From Actinomycetes bacterium (GTDB lineage: Bacteria; Actinomycetota; Actinomycetes; S36-B12; UBA10799): a DNA stretch of 23,156 bases. The translations under genes and the position numbers were made by a program. Below are positions 14,517 to 21,442 of the stretch, piece after piece. Under the pieces are notes generated by a model. It saw nothing but the letters and a program-made list of their open reading frames with translations. It was not told the DNA's origin and searched no databases. Position 1 is the stretch's first letter, and the number at the start of each line of letters is the position of its first letter. Where the stretch lies: positions 1 through 23,156 of the forward strand of contig JAKOZM010000042.1 in the NCBI GenBank assembly GCA_029779995.1, written 5' to 3'.

Positions 14517-15683
14517 TCAGCTGCGCAGCACACCCCCGAGCCACTGGTACATCCGAGCGTCATACTGCAGGCGGGCCCCCGATTCGCAATGGTCGGCCGC
14601 CGCCCCAGTGAACGTCACGAACTCGTGCGGGCAGGTCAGCGCGGCGACCAAGTCGGGGGCACTGGCCCCGATCGGATCGTTCGCAGCGTTGCAGACGAAC
14701 GTCGGACAGGTGATGTTCGCCGCACGTCCGGCCAGCGAGTAGTCCTTGGTCTTCAGGATGTAGTCAAGCGGCGAGTCCGCCCCATGGACGAGCATGCCCC
14801 GCCGCAGCGGCCACCCGGCGCTGGGCGGCTCGGCCATCTGTTCCAGCATCTGCCCCACCTGCTCATGGATCGCCGGGTCCCCAGCCTCGAACGGGGCCCG
14901 CATCTGCTCGGGCAGCCGCGACAGAAAGGTGGCGAACATGTCAAAGGTCCCGCAGTCGGCCACGCACGCCGCCAGCCGATGCTCGGCGGTCGCGGCCCGC
15001 GGCGCCAGATGGGCACCCAGACTCAGCCCGATGAGCACGATCTTCTGCGCGTCAACCTCTGGGCGGGTGAGCAGGAAGTCGATCACCGGCCCGATGACGT
15101 TCTCCCAGTCCGGGCGCAGGACCAGCCCTTGCTGGATGAGCGCAGCCCCCTGCCCGGGGCCGTCGAAGGCGAGCACGTGGTAACCCCGGGCGAGGGCTGA
15201 GTCGGCTCCCCAGAAGAAGAGCTCCTCGGCCGAGGAGTCGTAGCCGCCAGTCAGGATCACCGTGGGACCGGGTTGATCCGAGGCTGCGAAGAAGTAGCCC
15301 GGAAGCGTGGTGTTCCCATAGGCGATACTCACGACCTCACCGTGCGGCATCAATGCCAGGGCCTTGCCGAATGCCTCCCGCGACCGGGTGTTCGCAGCCA
15401 CGAGGCGGGGGTCCAAGGGCGCGCCGATCAGCATCTGACCGGCGGCCCGGTGGTAGTTCGCAGCTCGCAGGAAGGCCCGCCGGGCACTCTCAGCGTCGGT
15501 GGCCTGCCGGACGGTCACCTCGGCCAGATCGGTGAAAGCGGCGTACCAGGTGTCCAGGTTCGTGGGGTCGACCGCCCGCGCGGCGTCGAGCACCTCCTGC
15601 ACGTCAGCACCCTGGTGCACCGTACTGCCGACCAATCGCAGGACCTGACCGTCGAGCAGGTCGTCGTCTATGGCCAGCCTCAT
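14517..15683 (-). CDS. Alpha/beta hydrolase (FrsA / dihydropseudooxynicotine-hydrolase-like)
   Basis: A 388-residue alpha/beta hydrolase with a helical N-terminal region (about residues 1-115) ahead of the hydrolase core. The core shows an oxyanion strand VILTGGYDSSAEEL, the element LAFDGPGQG, the nucleophile elbow GLSLG (Ser221), an acid NAANDP (Asp335) and ADHCESG (His364). The N-terminal layout and 'DGPGQG' resemble the family that includes 2,6-dihydropseudooxynicotine hydrolase and FrsA-like esterases, which cleave C-C or ester bonds of small molecules. The substrate cannot be inferred. ATG 15683 overlaps the stop of the small membrane protein (ATGA), so the two are translationally coupled. 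Confidence 0.82.
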   Translation of the reverse strand: MRLAIDDDLLDGQVLRLVGSTVHQGADVQEVLDAARAVDPTNLDTWYAAFTDLAEVTVRQATDAESARRAFLRAANYHRAAGQMLIGAPLDPRLVAANTRSREAFGKALALMPHGEVVSIAYGNTTLPGYFFAASDQPGPTVILTGGYDSSAEELFFWGADSALARGYHVLAFDGPGQGAALIQQGLVLRPDWENVIGPVIDFLLTRPEVDAQKIVLIGLSLGAHLAPRAATAEHRLAACVADCGTFDMFATFLSRLPEQMRAPFEAGDPAIHEQVGQMLEQMAEPPSAGWPLRRGMLVHGADSPLDYILKTKDYSLAGRAANITCPTFVCNAANDPIGASAPDLVAALTCPHEFVTFTGAAADHCESGARLQYDARMYQWLGGVLRS

Positions 15684-15856
15684 ACGGGGTCGCGCTGTTT
15701 GGTGTACGCCACCACCATCGTGACCACCGCTCCGATCAGCGGCAGGAAGAACCCGAGCACCGGCCAGCCGATCTTGTTCATGTTGTTGCGATCAGCGATG
15801 AAAAGGCAGAACCACGCTGATGCCACAGAGACGAGCACACCCCATAGGAAGTCCAT
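15680..15856 (-). CDS. Small two-helix membrane protein
   Basis: About 58 residues from ATG 15856: FLWGVLVSVASAWFCLFIA and WPVLGFFLPLIGAVVTMVVA form two transmembrane helices joined by a short polar loop (DRNNMNKIG), with a basic C-terminus YTKQRDPV. The same frame is open further up to 15925, but that N-terminal extension (PACHRQGALPLDG) looks non-coding. The stop overlaps the hydrolase start by four bases. The fold resembles small actinobacterial 'phospholipase_D-nuclease N-terminal'-like or DUF-type membrane peptides, but I cannot assign it. Function unknown. Confidence 0.6.
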   Translation of the reverse strand: MDFLWGVLVSVASAWFCLFIADRNNMNKIGWPVLGFFLPLIGAVVTMVVAYTKQRDPV

Positions 15857-15981
15857 CTGCCCAGTACAGACCGCACGCCGGTGGCCGTCAAGCGGAAGAG
15901 CGCCCTGACGGTGGCAGGCAGGCATGTGTCATGTCCTGGCGCCAGCCAACGTTCGCTCAGAACAGCAGTGCTTGGGCTTGC

Positions 15982-17493
15982 TCAGTCGCACTCCAGGCCG
16001 TCGGGCGGCACCGTCCCGTCGAGGTAGAACTCGTCCACCGCCTTGTCGATGCACCGCGACCCGGAGTAGTACGCCGTGTGACCGTCGCCGCCCTTCCAGG
16101 AGATCAGCACCCCCTGCTCGAGTTGGTCGGCCAGGCTCACCGACCACTGGTAGGGAGTCGCCGGGTCGAACTCGGTGCCCACGACCACGATCGGCGGCGC
16201 GCCGGCCGCGGCGATGGCCCGCGGCTTGTCGACAGCCGGGGCCGGCCAGTAGTAGCACGGCAAGTTGCCCCACGCCAGGGCGGCGCCGAACACGGGGGCC
16301 TCCTGACTCCACTGCTCTGCCTGCTGCTGGGTCTGCTCCGGACTCCACCGGTCCGGCCGGTCGATGCAGTTCACCGCGTACATCGCCTGCATCGCATTGC
16401 TCTTGAAGGAACCGTCCGGCTGGCGTTCGGTCAGCCAGTCCGACAGCGTCTGCAGTCCGAGGCCGTCGCCGTCGAAGGCGCTGCCCAGGGCGAACGACAG
16501 CCCCTCCCAGCCGTCTGGGGAGTACAAGGAGCCCACGATCCCGTTGGTGGCCTGCGCGGCGGTCAGCGGCCTACCGGTGTCCGCCGGGATCGGCTGCTGC
16601 TCCAACTGCTGCAGGAAATCGCTGATCTGCGTGATGGCAGCTTGCGGGTCCTCGCCCGTGGGGCAGTCGCGCTGGTCGGCGCACCACTGGGCCCAGCGCT
16701 GGAGAGCGACCTCGAATCCCAAAGCCTGTCCTTTGCTGATCTCGGCCGTGGTCAGCTTCGGGTCCACCGCACCGTCAAGGACGAGGCGGCCGACCCGGCT
16801 GGGGAACAGGTCGGCGTAAAGCGCTCCGATGAAGGTGCCGTAGGACTTACCGAGGTAGTTCAGCCGCTCATCGCCGAGGGCTTGGCGCAGGATGTCCAGA
16901 TCGCGGGCCACGAAGGGGGTGCCGACGTTCGGGGTCAGCTCGGGGGCGCGACGTTCGCAGCGCGGACCGAACCGCTGGGCCACCGCGACGGTGGCCGCGA
17001 CCTCCTCGTCGGCCTCCGGGTTGGGGTCCAGCTCGAGCAGACGGTCGAGTTGCCCGTCCGTCAGACATTCGATGGGTGTGCTGTCACCCACCCCGCGCGG
17101 GTCGAATCCGACGATGTCGTAGCGCTCGATGAGGTCACCGGTGAGCACGGCCCGCGCCGCGCGGGCATAGTCCAGACCCGAACCGCCTGGCCCGCCTGGG
17201 TTCAACACCAGGGAGCCGAGACGCTGTGACGGGTCCTGCACCGGCAGGCGGACCAGATCGATGTCGATCGTGTCAATGTCGGGCTGTTCGTAGGTCAAGG
17301 GAACCGTCATCGTGGCGCACTCGAAGCGGCCCCCACAGTTCGTCCACGACAACTGCTGGCCGTAGAAGGCCTGCAGCGTTGGATCGTTGGCAACTGGCGA
17401 ACTGTCCGGGCTGAGGCTCGGGGCAGGAGTCGGGCTGCTGCAGCCCGCGATAGCGATCAGAGCCGCCGCACCCACCAGGAGAAGTCGCTTCAC
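15982..17493 (-). CDS. Lipoprotein alpha/beta-hydrolase peptidase (tripeptidyl aminopeptidase family)
   Basis: 503 residues with a lipoprotein signal peptide: MKRLLLVGAAALIAIAGC, lipobox IAGC with Cys18. The mature protein is an S33-type alpha/beta hydrolase: oxyanion segment LNPGGPGGSG (about 97-106), FDPRGVGDS, nucleophile elbow GKSYG (Ser217), Asp in VVGTEFDPATP and His in GDGHTAY, followed by a TAP-like C-terminal region. Relatives are the secreted tripeptidyl aminopeptidases of Streptomyces and the mycobacterial lipoproteins of the same fold, some of which act as carboxylesterases. It starts at GTG 17493, with TAAAGT six bases upstream, pointing to a leaderless mRNA. The gene is divergent from the patatin gene with 82 bases between them. 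Confidence 0.87.
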   Translation of the reverse strand: MKRLLLVGAAALIAIAGCSSPTPAPSLSPDSSPVANDPTLQAFYGQQLSWTNCGGRFECATMTVPLTYEQPDIDTIDIDLVRLPVQDPSQRLGSLVLNPGGPGGSGLDYARAARAVLTGDLIERYDIVGFDPRGVGDSTPIECLTDGQLDRLLELDPNPEADEEVAATVAVAQRFGPRCERRAPELTPNVGTPFVARDLDILRQALGDERLNYLGKSYGTFIGALYADLFPSRVGRLVLDGAVDPKLTTAEISKGQALGFEVALQRWAQWCADQRDCPTGEDPQAAITQISDFLQQLEQQPIPADTGRPLTAAQATNGIVGSLYSPDGWEGLSFALGSAFDGDGLGLQTLSDWLTERQPDGSFKSNAMQAMYAVNCIDRPDRWSPEQTQQQAEQWSQEAPVFGAALAWGNLPCYYWPAPAVDKPRAIAAAGAPPIVVVGTEFDPATPYQWSVSLADQLEQGVLISWKGGDGHTAYYSGSRCIDKAVDEFYLDGTVPPDGLECD

Positions 17494-17575
17494 TCCTCGA
17501 CTTTAGGCGGTGTCCGGCGAGGGGTGGGTGCGGGTGTGGATGCGCGCCGATTGCCGGTTTGGCCACAATGGTCGT
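17494..17575. promoter_or_regulatory. Divergent promoter region, lipoprotein peptidase / patatin
   Basis: On the minus strand TAAAGT (plus 17500-17505) is followed by six bases and GTG 17493. On the plus strand CACAAT (17564-17569) is followed by six bases and GTG 17576. Both spacings match leaderless transcripts; the plus-strand hexamer is the weaker of the two. Confidence 0.45.
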
Positions 17576-18469
17576 GTGAGCCAGATCCGCCTGATCGACA
17601 CCCTGCCCCGTCCGATCGCCTACGTCCTGGGCGGCGGTGCCAGTTACGGCTCGGTCCAGGTGGGGCATCTGCGGGCGCTGGCCGAGACCGATCTCGCCCC
17701 CGACTTCGTGGTGGGCACCTCGGTGGGTTCCCTGAACGGTGCGATGGTGGCCGAGAACCCGGCGACGGCGCCGGAGCGGCTGGTGAACCTGTGGGCTTCT
17801 ATGAGCCGGCAGGCGGTGTTCGGCAAGATCTTCGGCACGGCGGTCAACCTGGCCAAAGGCAAAGCCTCGGCCGTGCCCAACACCGGCCTGCGGGCGGTCA
17901 TCGAGGACGCCGTGACTGCTCGGACCTTCGAGGAGTTGCGGGTACCGCACACCGCCGTGACCACCGACTTCGACACCGGTGAACCCGTGGCGATCAACAG
18001 TGGTGATCTGGTGTCGGCCCTGCTGGCCAGTGCGGCCATCCCGCTGGTGTTCCCGCCCGTCAAACGCGGCGACCGGAAACTCGTCGATGGCGGCATCGTG
18101 GCCAACGTTCCCATCAGCATCGCGGCCGATCAGGGTGCTGAAACCATCGTGGTGCTGGATTGCGGGTTCACGGTGATGGCCCCCGAACGCGAGGAGACGG
18201 CCACGGGCCGCCTGCTTCGGACCGCGGCCATCATGGCCGCCCAGCAGGTACGCCGGGATCTGTCGACGGTCGGCGACAGGGTGGTTCTCTACCTGCCCGG
18301 CCCGTGGCCGATGCGGGGCCGCCCCGACGATTTCCGGCGCAGTGCGGACAACGCCGCGACCACGTACGACCTGACGATGACCTGGCTGCACGGCCTGCAT
18401 GTCGTGGGTGCCGGCCGCTATGGCATGGCGCCGTCGGACTACCTCATCAAGCCGCGCACCGCACCGTGA
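17576..18469 (+). CDS. Patatin-like phospholipase
   Basis: A 297-residue patatin-domain lipase. Near the N-terminus, AYVLGGGASYGSVQVGHL is the oxyanion-hole loop, although the usual 'GxxxG' Arg/Lys is replaced (GASYG). GTSVGS is the nucleophile elbow with Ser49, and VDGGIVANVP carries the catalytic Asp171 of the Ser-Asp dyad. The protein has no signal peptide, so it should act in the cytoplasm or at the inner membrane face. Members hydrolyse acyl esters of phospholipids; the exact lipid is unknown. I choose GTG 17576 because homology begins right after it and CACAAT sits six bases upstream; the open frame runs back to 17510. Confidence 0.87.
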   Translation: MSQIRLIDTLPRPIAYVLGGGASYGSVQVGHLRALAETDLAPDFVVGTSVGSLNGAMVAENPATAPERLVNLWASMSRQAVFGKIFGTAVNLAKGKASAVPNTGLRAVIEDAVTARTFEELRVPHTAVTTDFDTGEPVAINSGDLVSALLASAAIPLVFPPVKRGDRKLVDGGIVANVPISIAADQGAETIVVLDCGFTVMAPEREETATGRLLRTAAIMAAQQVRRDLSTVGDRVVLYLPGPWPMRGRPDDFRRSADNAATTYDLTMTWLHGLHVVGAGRYGMAPSDYLIKPRTAP

Positions 18470-18480
18470 GGCCCGGGTGA

Positions 18481-18523
18481 TCCAGATCTGGTTGGCAGGC
18501 GACCAGGAGCAACCAGATCTGGA
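18481..18523. terminator. Perfect 14-bp hairpin between convergent genes
   Basis: TCCAGATCTGGTTG (18481-18494) and its exact reverse complement CAACCAGATCTGGA (18510-18523) flank a 15-base loop. It lies in the 73-base gap between the ends of the patatin gene and the EAL-protein gene. There is no T-tract, but placement suggests a bidirectional terminator or an mRNA 3'-end stabiliser. Confidence 0.7.
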
Positions 18524-18542
18524 GGGCTCACGAATGGCAGGC

Positions 18543-21344
18543 TCAGGGCAGCGGACCCGGTCGGCCGAACAGCCAGCCCTGGGCGTAGCGCCAGCCTTGG
18601 GCTGCCAGGATCTGCAGCTGCGACTCTGTCTCCACGCCTTCGGCGATCGTGTCCAGCTCAAGACCCTCACCGAGGCCGGCCAGCGCCTGGGCCAAGCGGA
18701 TGGTCCGCGACTCGCCCGCCTGGATGCCGGCTGAGAACGAGGTGTCCAGTTTGATTCCCCGCACCGGCAGGTCGCGCAGATGACTGATCGAGGAGTACCC
18801 GGTACCGAAGTCGTCGATGTACCAGCCGCCGGCGAGGTCAGCGATCCGCTCCATCCGGGCGGTGATCTCCTCGGACACATGCACCAGGTCCGTCTCGGTC
18901 ACCTCCAGGTGCACGCGTGACGCTTTCTGGCCCACCCGGGCCAGAGCCTCCACCAGTGCCGCCTCGTACGTGGTGGAGCGCAACGACCGGGCGGAGACGT
19001 TCAGCGACACGAACAGCGGCGCCGGCAGTCTGTCGAGAGCGCGCAGGCCCTGGCGCATCACGGAGATGTCGATGCGCGTGATGAGATCGGAGTGTTCGGC
19101 CACGGGCAGGAAGTCCGCGGGGCTGATCACGGTGCCGTCAGCTTTGACCCATCGCACCAACGCCTCGTACCCGCGCAGCTCCCGGGTGGCCAGATCATGG
19201 ATCGGCTGGAACCAGGCGACGATCTGCGCCGCCCGCAGGCCTGCGTTCACACTCTCCGACATCGTCAACCACCGCTCGGCGGCATCGGCCAGGGCCTGGG
19301 TGCTGAAGGTGATCCGGTCGCGTCCGGAGTCTTTGGCCGAGCGCATCGCCAGCGTCGCTGCGCGCACCAGTTCACGCGGCGACAGATCCGCCTGACCACT
19401 GGCGATCCCGATGCTCACCGTCATGGCGACCTCGTGGTGACCGACGCGCACCGGATTGTGGGCGACGGCGCGCAGGCGTTCGGCCAACACCCTGACGTCG
19501 GTGACTCCGGTGGCGTCGGGGACCAGCACGAGGAACTCGGCTCCCGTGCCGCGGGCCACCAGGCAGGAATCGTCGATCTCGTCGACCAGCCGCTGGGCCA
19601 GCGCCGCCAGCACGGCGTCGCCGGCCGCATGGGTGTAGGCGTCATTGACTCTGGACAGTGAGTCCAGGCCCACGCACAGCACAGACACCCGGTCCGGTCC
19701 GCCGGTCACCAGCTCCTCGGACAGCTGGCGCTCGAAGCGTTCCCGGGTGATCAGCGCCGTCAGGGGGTCCCGGCCGGCCCGGCTGGCCAGCGCCAGGCGG
19801 GCTGAGACCTCAGCGTCGATGTCGCGCAGGGCCACCACCCGCGAGCGTCCGCCCGGTGTTGCCATGCCACGCGCGGTGAGCGCCACCCACACATACGAAC
19901 CGTCCGCACGACGCAGGCGCAGCTCGTCATGGGTCCGCTGCTGGGTTGTCAGAGCGTTCCCGGCATCGCGGGCGCGGGGGACGTCGTCAGGGTGGACGTA
20001 GTGCAGGGCCTGCTGGCCGCGGACCTGGTCCACGGGCCAGCCCAGGATCAGCGCGGTGGACTCCGAGGCCCACACGATCTCACCTCGGGACCCCACCTCC
20101 CAGATCACGTCCGACGCGTTCTCCGCCAGCAGCCGGTAGCGTCGCTCGCTGTCAGCCAACTCCTCCACGAAGCGGGAGCGGTCGGTGACATCACGCCACG
20201 TCAAGGCGATGCCGTCACCGCATTTCACCGCCCGGATGTCGTAGTGGCGGCGCTGCCCGACCACCTCGTTGCGGTAGGCGTAGTCGTCCAGGATCGTCGG
20301 TTCGCCAGTCTCGATGGTGTGGAAGTAGTCGCGCAGCGGACCCTCTTCCAGTTGCCCCGGATAGCGCTGCAGCAGCCGGGCGCCGATGAGGTCCTGGTAG
20401 GTCGCCTGGTTGTACTCCAGCGCCGCCTGATTCGCCTCCCGGTACTCGAGGTCAATGATGCGGCCGGAGTCATCGCGCACCGCAGCGAGCAGGATGAAGG
20501 GATCGATCTGGGCGTCGAGGGTCGCTCGCACCTGCTGGCGTTGCGCCTGTGCCTCATCGCGGGCGGCCACGACGTCGCTGATGTCGGTCCAGCTTCCCGC
20601 GCGACCTATCACCCGTCCGGCGTCGTCGAACAGGGGCTTCACGACCACCGCCAGCCAACGGTAATCCCCGGCCCGGGTCTGCAGGCGCAGGCGCAACTGC
20701 GCTGGCCGCCCAGCCAGCAGCAGAGCCTGGGCCCGGCGCAGTTCAGCGAGATCGTCGGAGTGCACCAGTGGGGCGATCGGGCGCCCGACCAGCTCCTCCG
20801 GGCGCCAGCCGACGACCTCGGTGGTCTGCGGCGAGATCCATTGCAGGAAACCCTCATTGTTGCCCTCAAAGACCACCTCGGAGGCGTTCTCGGCCAGCAG
20901 CCGGTAGCGCCGCTCCGACTCATGCAGTTGCTCGACGGCCAGATGACGTTCGGTGACATCCGTCCACAACTGGCTGACACATCCGTTGGCCGCAACGGCA
21001 TGCACGTCGTAGTAGCGCCACGTGCCGCCGAGGACCTCCTGCGGGTACCCCCAGTCGCAGAGCTCAAATGGCTGCCCCCGTTCGACCACGTCGATGTAGC
21101 GGTCGAAGAGCCCGGCGTCGACGACGTTAAGGTGCATCGCCAGCAGCCGGGCGCCGATCAGGACTGACCGCGGCACATGGTTGAACTCGCAGGCCGCGAG
21201 GTTCGCCGACCGGTAGACGAAGTCCACGATGGCCCCATCAGCATCACGCAGCGGCTCGAGCAGGACATGCGGCTGCGGCATGGCCTCGAGCAGGCTGATG
21301 TCGCCCAAGAGCGCGCGCTCGGCCGACCCACCGTTTCCCGCCAC
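18543..21344 (-). CDS. PAS-PAS-PAS-PAS-GGDEF-EAL cyclic-di-GMP protein
   Basis: 933 residues from GTG 21344: two PAS pairs (about 19-260 and 274-516), GGDEF (521-681) and EAL (691-933). The GGDEF signature is degenerate (GTGAEF in place of GGDEF), and the metal segment reads GLDSLSRVNDAYTHAAGD, so cyclase activity is unlikely. The EAL domain keeps EAL (E727), the Asn of SLNVSARSL, VTETDL, DDFGTGYSS, IKLD, AEGVET and the late Gln (YAQGW), so c-di-GMP phosphodiesterase activity is expected. The degenerate GGDEF may sense GTP. No transmembrane helices are seen; PAS ligands are unknown. The frame stays open to 21596, but that would overlap the next gene and looks non-coding. TACAAG lies six bases before the GTG. 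Confidence 0.88.
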   Translation of the reverse strand: MAGNGGSAERALLGDISLLEAMPQPHVLLEPLRDADGAIVDFVYRSANLAACEFNHVPRSVLIGARLLAMHLNVVDAGLFDRYIDVVERGQPFELCDWGYPQEVLGGTWRYYDVHAVAANGCVSQLWTDVTERHLAVEQLHESERRYRLLAENASEVVFEGNNEGFLQWISPQTTEVVGWRPEELVGRPIAPLVHSDDLAELRRAQALLLAGRPAQLRLRLQTRAGDYRWLAVVVKPLFDDAGRVIGRAGSWTDISDVVAARDEAQAQRQQVRATLDAQIDPFILLAAVRDDSGRIIDLEYREANQAALEYNQATYQDLIGARLLQRYPGQLEEGPLRDYFHTIETGEPTILDDYAYRNEVVGQRRHYDIRAVKCGDGIALTWRDVTDRSRFVEELADSERRYRLLAENASDVIWEVGSRGEIVWASESTALILGWPVDQVRGQQALHYVHPDDVPRARDAGNALTTQQRTHDELRLRRADGSYVWVALTARGMATPGGRSRVVALRDIDAEVSARLALASRAGRDPLTALITRERFERQLSEELVTGGPDRVSVLCVGLDSLSRVNDAYTHAAGDAVLAALAQRLVDEIDDSCLVARGTGAEFLVLVPDATGVTDVRVLAERLRAVAHNPVRVGHHEVAMTVSIGIASGQADLSPRELVRAATLAMRSAKDSGRDRITFSTQALADAAERWLTMSESVNAGLRAAQIVAWFQPIHDLATRELRGYEALVRWVKADGTVISPADFLPVAEHSDLITRIDISVMRQGLRALDRLPAPLFVSLNVSARSLRSTTYEAALVEALARVGQKASRVHLEVTETDLVHVSEEITARMERIADLAGGWYIDDFGTGYSSISHLRDLPVRGIKLDTSFSAGIQAGESRTIRLAQALAGLGEGLELDTIAEGVETESQLQILAAQGWRYAQGWLFGRPGPLP

Positions 21345-21442
21345 ACGTACCTTGTACCACCGACACCCCCGTGCTGACCAGCCGGAATGCCGCCAGGCGG
21401 GTGGGCCGGGGCGTGAAACAGGCCCATACACCTCTCGTTCGC

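Noticed and set aside
19929..21167. Plus-strand frame of 412 residues opposite the PAS-GGDEF-EAL gene
   Set aside because: Antisense shadow with no family motif; the minus strand has well-ordered PAS, GGDEF and EAL signatures.
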